Made by a program: the position numbers and the translations under genes | Assembly: GCA_033961575.1 (NCBI GenBank) | Contig: CM066728.1 | Coordinates: 108,704,852 to 108,768,851 of the forward strand | Source of the DNA: Aselliscus stoliczkanus | Taxonomy: Eukaryota; Chordata; Mammalia; Chiroptera; Hipposideridae | Direction of reading: 5' to 3' | Length of the DNA: 64,000 nucleotides | Notes under the pieces: generated by a model | Told to the model about the DNA's origin: nothing | What the model saw: only the letters and a program-made list of their open reading frames with translations | Database searches by the model: none | In this document: in pieces, positions 11,641 through 23,865 of the stretch | Numbering within the stretch: position 1 is the stretch's first letter | Layout: each line of letters opens with the position of its first letter

Positions 11641-14170
11641 CTACATGAAAAAAGGAAATACAACAGTGTAAGAATCTTATTACTAAGCTAAATATTAAGC
11701 CCATTTTTTCGATGATGCACAAATCTCTGGTTAATTCTGTTAATTGAGTAAACAAAGAAAAAAAGGAAATGAGTCAATGAACAGCCTTCACCTATTAACA
11801 GTAGCCACTCTGTGCATCGAGAGACTTGTCCAGAGTTTTTGGTGCAGTAAAATATGGCCTCACCGTTCACTTAGTGTGACATTGCAGCAGGCAATCAAGA
11901 GCAACACTGAAAGACAGCTACTTAGTGCTTGAGATAAAAGAACTTTCTGTCCTAAGAGAGGCATTAGCCCTTGACTTGTTGCCTTTATAAACTTGATTTT
12001 ATGACAGAACACACTGTCTTTGGAAATTCCCCTGCAAAAATTTGGTTTGGTTGACAAAACAGTCCGTGTTCGTGTTTTCATTGGTCTGCATTCAAGAATT
12101 TGCAGAACTGCAGTATTATTTTTAGGCATATCAAAGCTTGATTGTATATATGTAAATGTTCCTCAGTGTTTGAAAGCACTAGTCACAGAAAACCCCATAG
12201 ATTTGCAGACCACTCACTCACGTGGTCTTGGAATCTTTAGCCATAAAATGCTCTGTAAATAAATTATGCCAAAATAATGAGTTCCACGGGGAGTCCTTAA
12301 TTTGCCAACCAGGGTTTTGTTCCTCGGAGTCTCAGCGTTTCTGACTTTCTCATCCTTGTCCCTGCCTCTGGGTCCTGCCGCTGGCCTCCCCATTGCTGGC
12401 TGCCCCCAGCGCTTCTTTCTCCCAATTCCTCCCCATTCTTGCTCCCAAGCTGCTTTCCTGACCTGCCCCTCCCCACGCCCAGCCTATTGTATTGTAAGAG
12501 GCATGGAAGAGGTCGTGTGCTATCTCAGATGATGCTTCCATGGCATGTGACAGACTCTTGGCCAGGTGGGAGGCTCAGGGAGGGTTAATGAAGCAGGAAG
12601 GCCGTGTGACAAAGCCAGGACACGCGAGGTAAGGCCAGGGGAGGCTGATTCAAAAGCTGAGCTCTCTCCATGAGGCCGTGGGGCCACCAGATACCACCCG
12701 CCCCAGAGGGAAGTGACACAGATATGGAGGAGGTAGCAAGGGAGGCAGGACAGGAGAGCAGTCGGGAGCCCAGGCGGTGGCATCACAGAGCCGGGCACAA
12801 ATCCTGGCCTCGCCTCCGCCATCAGCAGCCTCCTAAAGCTCTTGCACTTCCATTTCTTCCCTTCGGAAAGGACAATGGCCACAGTGTCTACCTGGGAGAC
12901 ATGCTGTCAGGATGAAGCTAGATTTTCACATGCCTAGTTCTGACACAAATAACAGCGTATACTAACTCTCTTCCAGGCAGCGCTGGTCCCAGGAAATGCT
13001 GCACACAGTGTGGGTGTCCACAGGGCATTTCCCAGGGTAATTTCAGAGAACAGACTCTGGACGCAGAATCTCAGGGAGGGACGGATGCATCAGAGAAGAG
13101 GCATCAAGAATCAAGTCAAGGATGTCCACGACCTTTCTGTCTCATGGACACGAAAGCCAGCTACTTGCAGATGTGCCAGCACCTGACTGGCCGGAGGAGT
13201 CCTGCCTTCTCCAGGTGTGTTACAGGGTCCCTATTATTTGTAAAATTAGCTGGAGTTCTCTCTAACTTGGCCTGTATCATAAAACATTATGCCTCAGAAG
13301 CCTGAGAACCCAATTATCTTTAAAACGTAGGACTACGAGTATTACATCTCAATGTTAAAATTTCGAATTTGACACAAAATACAAATGAGAGCTCACTACA
13401 GCCAATACAGTCCTAGAGGAAGGCTGGAATAATATGCATTCTCTGCCATATTTTACAGGTAATGATCTAGCTAATGGTGTTTATTTTTTACTTGGATACA
13501 ATACATTTTCTACAAGAATAAATACACCTCTCTGCGGAGAAAGAAAGGCTGACTTGAGTTTGGGGCCTTTCATGAATTATCCTAATGACTTCAATAAAAA
13601 AAATACTAAAATTCCCAAATGAATACTAATGTATGGCTCTGATTCCCAAAGCTACAGGAACATGGAAAGGAAATGGATTAGTACCCGAGATTCTACCGAG
13701 GATGGCGAAAGGGGACCTGGGGACATTTGTGGGAAGTTTTCTTTTTCTTTTTTTGAAAGGGTTGGGCAGCCCTTCTTCTCACTATAGAGAGAAGCTGGAC
13801 TTGTCTTGCTTTTATCTCAAGACTCAAAGACAAAAAAATTCAACATACTAATTTTAAGAAAATACAATTTTTTACTACATTTTAAGAAAATAGAATTTTA
13901 ACTGATATTAAGAATAGTCATTTTAAGAAAATGATTTCAAGTTCTAAAGTGATTACTAGGTAGTGTTTCCCTTTTTGCTTTGTGAATTCGAATAACATGA
14001 CACTAATAATCCTATTTTTAGAAGCTGAGAGCAATTTAATAGGGCTTCTCACAAGGAGCTGCTCTTTTAGAAGAATTAGCCTTCAAAATTGCTATAATTG
14101 GTGATAATTACTTTCAGAAATAAAAAAAAAATTAGCCTTTAAAAATCAGAAAGTGGAACATATACCATAC
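11641..14170 (-). other. ADCY2: ADCY2 intron, 2.53 kb
   Basis: A MIR-like stretch is visible at 12755-12910. A GC-richer patch at 12330-12900 carries several chance frames on both strands. The remainder is AT-rich with no recognisable element. Confidence 0.85.
12755..12910 (+). mobile_element. MIR-like fragment
   Basis: GAGCCGGGCACAAATCCTGG and TTGCACTTCCATTTCTTCCC, followed by GGAAAGGACAATGG, resemble a diverged MIR. Confidence 0.45.
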
Positions 14171-14214
14171 CTTAAGGTGCGATTTTGAAAATTATGCTGA
14201 CCCATTGGTACATC
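14171..14214 (-). CDS. ADCY2: ADCY2 exon: 44-nt C1b microexon-sized segment
   Basis: This short exon encodes DVPMGQHNFQNRTL plus two bases of a split Arg. The acceptor is a T-rich tract ending TTAATAG before GAT, and the donor is AAG then GTATGG. It is too short to stand out as an open frame and was found by following the protein: ISTT of the preceding exon is followed by DVPMGQHNFQNRTLR in type 2 cyclase. It belongs to C1b, with no catalytic residue. Its 44 nt are not a multiple of three, so skipping it alone would break the frame. Confidence 0.96.
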
Positions 14215-14656
14215 CTATTAAAAAAAAAAGTTATTAGTTGCCAAAAACATACTTTAAAAATAACGTTGCATTGATAACTATGTATCACATATTTCTTCTT
14301 TTATCTGGAAAGTATCATTTAGGTAACAGATAATTACCCATGTGGATACAAAGAGCTTAATTACAAATGTGAAACGAGATTAAAACTCAGTTTATATTTA
14401 GAATGTTGATGTCATCTGTAAACTGGATGTTGGCAGTTATCAGAATGGTGGTCTGGAATTTTAAAATTGACATCCTGTGATTTCAAACACTGCCTGTAGA
14501 GAACCTTTATTGAAGTTACTGTATACAGCTTACAGTCATGTAAAAATGGAGTTTGGTATCAGACAAATATTTAAAAAGTACTTTAAAACACAAACGTAAC
14601 CAAAAAATCTATAGCAGATCCCTATCGCTGAACTGGGCGGTTAGAAAACAGTACCA

Positions 14657-15192
14657 AGCCCGTGACGACTTTCTACCGATTTGTGCTTCTTAATCCCCTC
14701 ACCTTTTTCACTCAGCCCCCCAAACCCTCTCCCATTTGGCAACCATCAGTTTGCTCTCTGTTTCTATGGGTCTGTTTCTGTTTTGTTTATTTTGTTTTTT
14801 TGTTCTTTAGATTCCACATAGAAGTGAGATCATATGGCATTTGTCTCTCCCTGTCTGACTTATTACATTTAGCATAATACCTTCTAGGTCTGTGTTGGTG
14901 CAAATAGTATTAATTTATTTTTATGGCAGAGTAATATTCTATTGTATATATGTACCACTTCTTTTTTATCCATTTGTCTATTGATGGACACAGACTGTTT
15001 CCATATCTTGGCTACTGTGAACAACACAGAGAATTTTGTCAATAGTATGGTAATAATTTTGTATAGTGTCAGGTGGGTACTATACTAATTGGGGGACCAC
15101 TTTGTAAATTATATAAATGTTTAACCACTATGCTGTATGCCTGAAACTAATATAAAATAATGTTGAATGTCACCTGTAATTGGAAAAAAAAA
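14657..15192 (+). mobile_element. L1 3' end with 5' inversion (twin priming)
   Basis: Positions 14657 to about 15030 read as L1 3' UTR and ORF2 end on the minus strand (ATTCCACATAGAAGTGAGAT, CTGACTTATTACATTTAGCA). From about 15037 the L1 3' terminus reads on the plus strand (CCTGAAACTAATATAAAATA) and ends in an A run. The outer flanks are a 7-bp duplication, AGTACCA, at 14650-14656 and 15194-15200. One insertion with an inverted 5' part explains all of this. Confidence 0.9.
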
Positions 15193-16139
15193 TAGTACCA
15201 CTGGTTAAGTATGTGAAATCATGAATCATTGATCAAAAAGAAGAAATCAACATATGAGTGCTAGTAGTTCCCGAAAACGGAATGAGAAGGAGAGGCCGAT
15301 CAGGGTTTATCAGCGGGGGACCCACTGCCAAATGTTCAACAGCAGGCTTAAAAAAAAATACAAGGTCCACTTTTATACATTTATAGTTGAAATTAAAAGT
15401 TGGAACAAAGTGGCTCCAAAGAAACTTTTCTCTAATCCTTTATCTCCAATGGTAGCTTAGAAAATAGAGTTAGCCCAGGGAAAAGTAAGGCATTTTTAAA
15501 AATTAACTGAACTCCAAGTTTTATTACATAAAGTAAAATAATGCATTATTCACCAGTTCTATCAATGCTAAATCAAGAGTCAGTGGAGCTATGCATAGGG
15601 AATTAGAGAAAAGAATAACTTCTGGCAATGACAACTGTTCAACACTGAAATGTATTAACAAGAATGACAACGGGCTCTTTCTGAAAGTGGGTGAGGGACA
15701 CAGCTAAGCAGCAGCCATGGGCTTCATAAAGCTGTGAAGTGGCTGCTAAGGGGGTTCCTTGCCTCTGTACTTGTGACCGGTGCCACCAGCCAGGTAAGCA
15801 AACTGAACTTGTTTTGGTCCTCTGACCTTTATAAACCACTTCTGAAACTCTAAGCACTAGACAGTTGCAGTTCTCTCCTGAAAGAGGCATCTTCACTAAC
15901 ATGACATCAGATTCAAGTCAGGCCGGAATCTTTCCTGTGGCCCCAGGCTGAAATAGTAAGGGAGCCCGTCACTGTTAAGTCTCAGGACAATCCAGACTGA
16001 GGAGAATTAAACAATCAAAGAACATCAGTAACACCTCGAAAAGACCTTTTTCACAGGTATACATAAGAAACAGCACAGAAAATCATGTTCTAATATTTAC
16101 ATACGCTTATTTCTTGAAAACCAACCAGTGAACAGACCA

Positions 16140-16170
16140 ATCAATCAACCAACCAACCAACCAACCAACT
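16140..16170. repeat. AATC/AACC microsatellite
   Basis: Tetranucleotide units AATC then AACC repeat about eight times in all. Confidence 0.85.
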
Positions 16171-16339
16171 GCTGGTGCACAACACATCTCAATGAGAAAT
16201 ATGGTTATTAGCTATTAGCATTAATAATACATGCAGTGTTGAAGCAAAATAATCCAAACTATTTTTTTTTGAAGCATTGACTTTCATTGACAACTGAACA
16301 CTAGCATCCTAGGATGTTTTTCCTCAAATGGCTCTAAGT

Positions 16340-17280
16340 TTTGGAAGGCCCCAGATGCCCAGGCCCCCCTGGCTTTGATCTCCTCTCCTTGATCCCTTCA
16401 CCAGCTCCACGGCCTCAAACACCACCCGCAGCCTAACCACTCTCACACTCACGTCTCTAGCTTGGGCCTCTGCCCTGGCCTCTGTACTCGAAGAGCCAAT
16501 GCCAACCTCCTAGCTGCACTTGGATGTCTAAGAGGCATACTGATCGGAAGACTTTCATTAGCAATGTCTTGACTTTTCCATCTTAAAACACCTGATCTCC
16601 CCACAAGTATCTGTCATCTCAGTCAGTGGCATCACCATTCTTCCAGCTGTGCAGCAAAACCAACCCAAACCAAAACAAACACAGGTGTGCATTCATCCTT
16701 GGTCCTCGTTTTCACACATACCCATTCCATTACCAAGTCTTATTTGCTCTGCATTCAAATCAGACCCAGAGTTTGCTTCTCACTGTTTCCACTACCGAAA
16801 CCCTAACGTAAGTGGGCATGATTCTCACTTGGACCCCTGCACTCTTGCTCCATTATTCCAAGTCTTTAATTTTATCATGCTCTTCCCTTGCTTGAGATTA
16901 TCGAATGATTTCCCATGACACCTACACTGAATTAAACACATTACCTTAGTGCATCTCACCCTGATACCTTCCTTTGGCTCACTGTGGATGACACACCAGC
17001 ACCCCTGCCCTCCAATGATGCCACGTTCTTTTCCATCTCAGAACCACTGAATGCATTGCCCTGCCACCTTCTTTCCCAATGTCCTCCTCTGAGACCTCCC
17101 CAGGTGCCCCACCCAGAGAAGCCACAGCATTCACTCCGTATGACCTCACTCACGGGCCCCAGCAGCACCGAAAATGATCTTGGTCCTTTATCCGTGTCCT
17201 GCTGCGTCCCCTCTCCTCCCGACAGAGTGCACACTGCTCTAGGACTTGTCCTGCTGGTCTCCCTTGCTGACTGATGGGTC
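16340..17280 (+). repeat. Ancient LINE-like C-rich stretch
   Basis: Blocks such as CTGCACTTGGATGTCTAAGA, CATCTCAGTCAGTGGCATCA, TCCTTGGTCCTCGTTTTCA and GGACCCCTGCACTCTTGCTC follow an order I recall from an old mammalian interspersed repeat. The family name is uncertain and divergence is high. Confidence 0.4.
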
Positions 17281-18204
17281 ATAGAAGACTATGTTCCTCT
17301 TTCAGTTGAAAAGGAACAGGGGAAATCTAGAGATGTAACTAAGTCAAACAAGAGTGCGGAGCCCTCCCTGTGGGGCTTGGGCTTGTCGCTGTGACATGCG
17401 GGGAGGTGTGGGACGATGGAAGACTAGGAATGTTCACTGTTACCTGACAAACAGGATGCTTCTTGTCAGCAAATGATAATTATGGAAAAGTCTATTTTCT
17501 TTTTTACCTCTACTCTGTCCCTAATACAGTTATTGCCATTCTACATGAAATTTTACTCAGAGATTGTTTTAAAATCTAACAATACCATGGGGATTATTCT
17601 AAGTGCATAATTATGTTTATTTTCTCTCTTCCTTATGGGTCTTCCTACTTGCTATCTGCATTCAGCCATCTTATTGGAAATGTCCCTACGGTAAGCAGCT
17701 TTGAGACTTGATTCCCTGAGAGGCTGGAGTGATGTAAATGAGAAACCGCAACAATAGGACACGCCTGACCATGGGCAGTAAAGACAGGGTCCTAGGGATG
17801 CTGCTCCCCATGCCTTCTCTGGTTCTTTTACTAAGATGCTCAGCCTTTTGACATCCTAACAGCAAACCCATGACACCAGAAACAAACCTTGATTCTAAAA
17901 GAGTTGTTGCATTCAGTTGCTACTGTCAGTTGTAACAGTCTTGGATTACCAAGTTATAATGCAAAGTCACTCTAGGTTCAAACCCTTAGCAAGGCGGGGT
18001 TGGCGATCGGTCATGTTCTGAGAGCTGTTTGCAAGGCGCCTCCTCAGGAGAAGGGGAAGACGGCAAGATGGCTTCATTCCGTGCAAAAGGGTTTCTTGGC
18101 AGGTAATGCCTCCTGGTTTGGGGAACCTGTTTCCATCCAGGATTAAGGTGCTCTGGGAGGGAAGACGGAGTGGGGAGGGTGGGGACACCCGGGGGCGGGC
18201 CTAC

Positions 18205-18381
18205 CGTGGTGCTGATCTTGCCATTCTCTGTGGTCATGCTGTCTCTGTGGTGCAGGTGTGCGAAGGGCTTGGCCGCCCCCCAGGACTCGAGGTACCGGGT
18301 CATGCGCACAGAGGCCCTCATCTTGGCTCCATCGAGGGGGTGGCGCTGTCTGAAGAGGTGCTGGGGGCTCCGGCGCTCCCC
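18205..18381 (-). CDS. ADCY2: ADCY2 exon: C1a/C1b junction, regulatory linker
   Basis: The 177-nt exon begins and ends on codon boundaries. It encodes GERRSPQHLFRQRHPLDGAK, then MRASVRMTRYLESWGAAKPF and AHLHHRDSMTTENGKISTT. The acceptor is TTTCTCACCCCAG before GGG; the donor is ACG then GTAGGC. It lies past the catalytic fold, in the less conserved C1b region, which is regulatory. It is the most GC- and CpG-rich coding segment in the window. Compared with the rodent and human protein as I remember it, two residues of the FR-x-RH-x-LDG stretch differ (Gln and Pro here). Being symmetric (phase 0 at both ends), it could be skipped without a frame change. Several longer frames on both strands overlap it and are shadows. 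Confidence 0.97.
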
Positions 18382-19698
18382 CTGGGGTGAGAAACAAAGC
18401 GTTACACCTGGGGCCAAAGGTGCACGCCTCCTCCTCCCTGCTGCGGCCCTTCCAGATGGGTCCTCCAATGCCACCCCTTTCACTCTCCCTGGCTTCGCCC
18501 TCTGCCCTCATCCATTCAGTGCTACTGCTATTCAGTGTTAGAAGCTGAGTTTTTCCAGGTCGTAAAAGTTACCTGTCATTTAAGCTTAAGAAAAAATAGC
18601 CATTTTAATGAGAATTTTTATAAAGCAAATTTTAAACAGATATGGCGATCTGTCTCAGTCCTAGCTTGATGACCGTGTTTCCCTAAAGTGACAGGGTAGT
18701 GACGGGAGCTGTTTTCTGATGCTACATGGCCTTTCCTATCCACGTATTGGTGCTCTCTGCCTGAATACAATGCTGTTTGTACTCATTTTTTTTTTTTTTG
18801 CCTTTTTCCCAGGGCACTGCCTCCCACCTCTGTCACCCCACAGTTCTCCCTGCTGTCACACATCTGTCTGCAGATCAACTGTTAGGTGGGCTGGAAGTCC
18901 ATCTCCAAAGGCGAACGTGGGGTTTCAGGGAGGCTGTTATGAGTACACGTTCACACACTTGACCCTGTTGATTTTGTAATATTGCTTTTGATCGTTTCAG
19001 GGTGTTTCTTGTCATATCTGCACCATGTACCAAGCTGTGTGATTTTGGGGGAAAGTTGCATAACCCCTCAGAGCTTTGGATTCTTAATCTGTAATTAGCA
19101 ATAATACTCATTTGGCAGGAATTTGAGAGAGGCTAAAAGAGAGGAGAACTCTAAGGCCGTCGCTCTGGCCGACACGGGAACAGAGGTGCCAGCGCCTCTC
19201 CATCTGGATGGCGGGGCGGTCTCCCAGGCAACGGCGGTTCCACTGCGTGGAAGTGAGACGCGTCTGCACAGACACGTTCTCACCCAAAGGTACACTTAGT
19301 TGTTAATCTTTTAGAAATCCCTTCTTTTCTCTTATTTGTTCATCCTATTTCATCTCATTAGATATTTAACATCTGAAGGCCTAAACAAAATATTTAATTT
19401 CCCAACTGGCAGGCTGGGCCCAGAGGCATCATAAACTACCATATACATTAAGCAGCACATACAACCTTGTCATACAGAGCAATTATATTAATTGTTTCTT
19501 TAATAAATAGATTTAAATTCATTATTATAAACCATGTTCCATAATTAAAATGCCATATGCATTTCAAGTAATTTTAGAGGTAAAGACTAGCAAAGAATTA
19601 TACTGATTGTTAACTAAAAACGCGTATCTATACAGTAATTTGCCCCTCTGCTTTAATCACAGGAGTCACAGGCTAATTATAGAGGCTAGAATACTGAC
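18382..19698 (-). other. ADCY2: ADCY2 intron, 1.32 kb
   Basis: It contains a MIR-like stretch at about 19010-19120 and otherwise unassigned DNA. A GC-richer patch at 19150-19280 has several CpGs but is too small to call a CpG island. Confidence 0.85.
19010..19120 (+). mobile_element. MIR-like fragment
   Basis: GTGTGATTTTGGGGGAAAGT, then TAACCCCTCAGAGCTTTGGA and a CTGTAATTAGCAATAATACT stretch follow the MIR core order. Confidence 0.55.
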
Positions 19699-19831
19699 CT
19701 TGGGGTTGATTACAAAGTAGGTTTTCACCAGGTGTTGCTTTAAATATGGGTCCCTGATGTCACCGTCTCCTTCCTCTACTTTATAAGCCCCGTTCAAGTG
19801 CTCCAGGGTGACAGAAGAAATGTGAACACGT
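19699..19831 (-). CDS. ADCY2: ADCY2 exon: end of C1a domain
   Basis: The 133-nt exon completes a split Gly and encodes RVHISSVTLEHLNGAYKVEE, then GDGDIRDPYLKQHLVKTYF and VINPK, ending on a codon boundary. The acceptor is GAATTTCAG and the donor AAG then GTCAGT. VHIS with a following T-L-x-x-L-x-G is the usual end of the C1a fold, and KTYFVI is its last strand. The loop with EEGDGDIRDPYLKQH is one of the stretches that separates type 2 from types 4 and 7, so this exon is strong evidence for the isoform. Confidence 0.98.
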
Positions 19832-20636
19832 CTGAAATTCCATTTTAAAACCACAATCAAGATATATAGAGATAGCTATGAAGGTAGATTTTCTGTTTAT
19901 TTGTGATTTCAGAAATAATTTCTTCTCCCCCAGTGAAGAAAAGGCTGTACGTTCTTGATGAAATGGACTGTGATTGAGGTTTCTGCTCTATCCACCTGTG
20001 CTTTTGAAAGATGCTTTGAGAGGTCATGGCCCACTCCTGTTTGGGGCTCCCTTGCCCCCACATTGTGGGTGTGGTGAACAGCAGCAAATAAAACTTGATC
20101 AGAAGTTTTGTGTGTAAGGACATTTTTTGAACACATGTCGAAAGCATTTTAGGAAGCGTGCTGGTCTTAAGAAAGTGTGGGCTTTATTTCTCAGTGCTTG
20201 CTCCCATGCTTCTCCAAATTCTATTACTAGCCCCCAAATTCTCTTGTCTGAAATATGCTTTTCTAACCAGACATGGATGCCACAGCTTGCTGATTTTAAT
20301 AATGCTGGTTTCAGAGGTCACCCAAAATAGACAAATGTCTTATCTATACTGAAGTGTAAACACCTTGACTTATGTCTATATACATAAATTTGCAGGTAAT
20401 AAAGTCTGTAATTTAGGGTCTGATAGCCCTGGAGTTTGACCATGGTCCCGAGGGTGGTGGAATTGGGACTTGACAGGCCATGTTTACCTGATTAATGTGA
20501 GAGGCGTAGGGCCTGAGTAACATGCTACTACCAGCAGCCATGAAAACATCCAACGCTGAGCAGTCAGCTATGAACCTGCTGATCGGCCCTTCCTAGCCGT
20601 GTAGCCAACTCAGAGAGAGAATCCCAGCATCCTTAC
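19832..20636 (-). other. ADCY2: ADCY2 intron, 0.81 kb
   Basis: This short intron separates two catalytic-domain exons. I see no repeat or second feature in it; its overlapping frames near 19857-20352 do not match a protein I know. Confidence 0.85.
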
Positions 20637-20795
20637 CCGGGAACCCCTCCAGCTTCCATGTGATTGGCTAAGGTGACATCATGTGACCACACATCGTACT
20701 GCCACTTCTGCAGACCAATCACGCCACACAGGACATTTCCAGAATGCACTCCCACGCGCATGTTGATGTCGACTCCTGTCGCGTCCCTCACTTTC
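20637..20795 (-). CDS. ADCY2: ADCY2 exon: C1a core, nucleotide-site and dimer-face strands
   Basis: The 159-nt exon completes the split Lys and encodes [19 protein letters not shown], then [15 protein letters not shown] and [14 protein letters not shown], with two bases of a split Gly. The acceptor is CCTTGTGTTTAG and the donor GG then GTAAGG. RVGVHSG and the [15 protein letters not shown] block are among the most conserved parts of the membrane cyclases and build the central sheet and the face that contacts C2. The exon starts and ends in phase 2, so its removal would keep the frame but destroy the catalytic core. The preceding intron is 4.6 kb and the following one only 0.8 kb, the shortest in the window. 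Confidence 0.98.
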
Positions 20796-22059
20796 CTAAA
20801 CACAAGGAAAGTCACATCACCATCCAGGAACAGCCTCTGGTCTCTAGAACTCTTGTCCAGTTTTCAGGGCATCTTATCATTCAGAATTTCTCAGCATGCT
20901 GGAAACATCGTCAGCTTCCTCCTGCAGCCATTCCTGACCTGAGCTGGTAGAAAGGGTTTTTCTCTCCGGTTACTCCCGGACTAGACCTACACTTCAATAC
21001 TCTGGGTCAGTGAAGCCACATCTGGCCAGGCTGTTGCAATGAGGCCGCATTTTGTCTGTAGCTTCTCCTCTTTTAGCTGATGTGTATCAAGCACCTATCA
21101 CGTGCTGACACCTGCTCTGAATTTTCATACTATAATCGCAGGACATTGCCTTATACTGTCAGAAAGGATCTCAGATACCATTTGCCATTCTAGTGCTTCG
21201 CACAATGTATATCGCCCATGAATATTTTCTGCTGATGAGACAATACAGCTTAACTACGAGCTTATAATGACTTTAGTCTGAATAAAAATAAAAAAACATA
21301 ACCATGAGATTAAAGCTTTTCAATTGTGTACATTCTTAAATGAAAAGAAAAATACTCTTTAAAAAAGCTTTGATAATGCATAAAGTGTCATTAAAAAGAA
21401 ACTAATTTTAAAAAAATCATTTAAAAAATATGTTAGGAGCCTGTCACCAACTCATTAACAGAGACCAATGAAGAACTTCCTTTAAGGGAAAGTGACAGTG
21501 CTTGGCCATGCTTATTTATTTCTGCCGGCTAAGTACATTTATCAATTGAAATATTATTTCAGAAGAAGTACAGAGGGAGGCTTCCCTGGTTCCATGGAGA
21601 ATCACCCCCAGAGGCTGTGTGAAGGGAACAGTGACGCTGACTGCCCCACGGCAAGGAGGAAGGGTTGCCAGGTGTGGGCTGCAGTCACATGAACCCCAAA
21701 ATGACACAGGCATGGCTGTCATGCTTAAATAATAATGTGATGTCATTTGAGCACGCTAAAAATGATAAGAAGAAACAGACCCACAATGTAAAAATGAATG
21801 GCTTCCTGAAAAAAAGAATGTAGAAAGCTGTGTCCTTGCCCTCCCCTCCCCTCCCCTTCTCCTTCCCCTTTATCTACCTTCCTTTTATGTTTCTTCCACA
21901 ACCTATGTGGCACCATGCAGGTCACCCAAACCCTTCATTCCTGCCCACAGGATAAGCCAGCCATCAACGTGACACAGGCGATCTGCCCGGCCACTCTGCC
22001 TTCCATGGGCAATGAGTGCTGCGGCTGCCCAGGCCCGGTACGGCCTCACTGCCAAGCCT

Positions 22060-22390
22060 TTGTTCACGGCGGGTCCCCACTCCCCTGAGCCTCCCTTCGC
22101 TGACAGGGCATGGGTGTCACGTGCCCAGTTCACATCCCTCTTCCATCTGGGGCTCAGGCCTGATCCCATCCAGGAAGCCCTCCCTTCTCTCCTTCCCGTC
22201 TATGCAGGCACCCCTCCTAAGCGCTCCACCTGTCCTGTGCAGTGGGCTCTGCCCGTCTGTGTCCACAGCTGCTCTCAGAGTGCTGGCCCCATTCAGACGC
22301 AGACCTTGCCCACGGGGTCTGGATACCCACCAGTGGGGTCAGGGCCTGGGGCAACGCAGACACTCGATACATGTTTATCACTTGACTTGG
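22060..22390 (+). mobile_element. L2-type LINE 3' fragment
   Basis: Order and wording fit the L2 3' region: CAAGCCTTTGTTCACGGCG, CCATCCAGGAAGCCCTCCC, CACCCCTCCTAAGCGCTCC, and a close resembling GACACTCGATACATGTTTAT. Two chance reading frames of about 130 codons overlap it and are not genes. Confidence 0.65.
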
Positions 22391-23459
22391 GTCAGTTTTG
22401 AAGGGTTTACTTAGCTTCTGTCTTTGAGAGATGAAGATCCTGAATAATGTGTTGTAAAACCCATAACTGTTCTTAAGGCTTTACGCTGTTGAGAGAGAAC
22501 AGTTCCAACCACATGGTATTTATGTACCAAAATTCTGTCAGCAGAGTCCAGAGGGGTTCAAAAGGGAGGACAAGACACTTTACAATGACCACTTTGACAT
22601 AATGGGCTGGCCGATGCCTTGACTCTTTAAAACAATCTCCATGTCCTTTGTGTCTTTTGTAGAAAAATAAGTTGATCAAGGGTTAAAATGAGTTGACGGG
22701 CCAAAGGTTTTAATGCACGGAGGTGCAATCTGTGTGACCTACAGAAAAATGTGGAAGTAACTGCTTGAAGCTTACAATAATAGACAAACTTTCTAGCTTA
22801 AGAGGACCCTTAATCACTTAAAAAGTAAGGGGCCTGAATATTACTTCCTGGATTAAGAACAGTTTACATTTTCACGACAGGAAAAAAAAAATTCTTGAAG
22901 CACTAGGAACCTTCCAAAACAGTGGCCAACATGCTTCTGTAGTGGTGCCACAGCTAACAGGGAGTGGGTCTCCGAATACTTGTGGAGGTCCAAACACAGA
23001 GGGAAAAACACAAGCAAATATTCCCGGACCCGTGTTGCTGGTTCCTATTAAAAACCTGAGGTGGTCTAGCAAAATTGTAAGTACTAAGTATGTGCCTTCT
23101 CCTCACCATCTTAAAAAAATTAAAATTCCTGTGTTCATCCTCATCTTATGGTTTAATAAATGGGAATGGAAATGCTTGACCTTGTATGTGAGAGAGAACA
23201 AAGAATTCCTGGAATTTGCTGAGATTCCCTACCCTTTATTGGCAGTGTAATAAAACAACTGATTGTTGATCACTTCGTCAACTGTATATGAGCCAAACAG
23301 GTGCTATATAATAGAGGAAGAATATGGAAACCCTCGTCAATGAGTGGCAGACCACGGGGACACAAGGCCATTAATATTTGAAGTTTTTATAAGCAAGAGT
23401 TCTGGAAATTTCCCTTGAGTCTGCTTAAATTATTGAGATTCTGGACACATATTACTTAA

Positions 23460-23865
23460 GCATCTATGATGAATGGGTAAATCAAATGTTCGATACCCAT
23501 ACAAGGGCATACTATTCCATCATAAAAAGGGACAGATTACTGACACATACCACAGAGTGCACAAACCTTGAAAACATAAAAGACAAATATTATACATTTC
23601 TACTTATATGAAAAAACTAGCACAGGCAAAGTCACAGAGACAGAAAGTAGAACAGAAGTTACCAGGGGCTGGGGGAGGGCATGGAGGGTTATTGCTTAGT
23701 GGAGTTTCTGCTGGGGATGATGACAAGGTTTGGATGTAGACAGTGGTGATGGTTGCATGGCATTTTGAATGTACTTAACACCACTGAATTATACACAGAG
23801 AACAGGTTGAAAGGGCAATATTTATGTCATGTATATTTTACTACAATAAAAATGTACAGAAAAAC
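23460..23865 (+). mobile_element. Old L1 3' end
   Basis: The stretch includes CACAGAGACAGAAAGTAGAA, CAGAAGTTACCAGGGGCTGG, and a terminal TACTACAATAAAAATGTA, the typical order of an older mammalian L1 3' end on the plus strand. It is non-coding. Confidence 0.8.

Larger units (their letters stand above)
14215..18204 (-). other. ADCY2: ADCY2 intron, 3.99 kb
   Basis: It contains a twin-primed L1 insertion (14657-15192), an AACC/AATC microsatellite at 16140-16170, and a C-rich ancient LINE-like stretch (16340-17280). The other parts, 15201-16130 and 17290-18204, are unassigned. Confidence 0.85.

Noticed and set aside
18143..18541. Overlapping frames of 94-165 codons on both strands
   Set aside because: They are other-frame shadows of the GC-rich ADCY2 exon at 18205-18381. 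The 165-codon minus frame includes the true exon but reads through both splice sites.
22012..22414. Frames of 129 and 132 codons
   Set aside because: They lie in an L2-type fragment and show no protein family.
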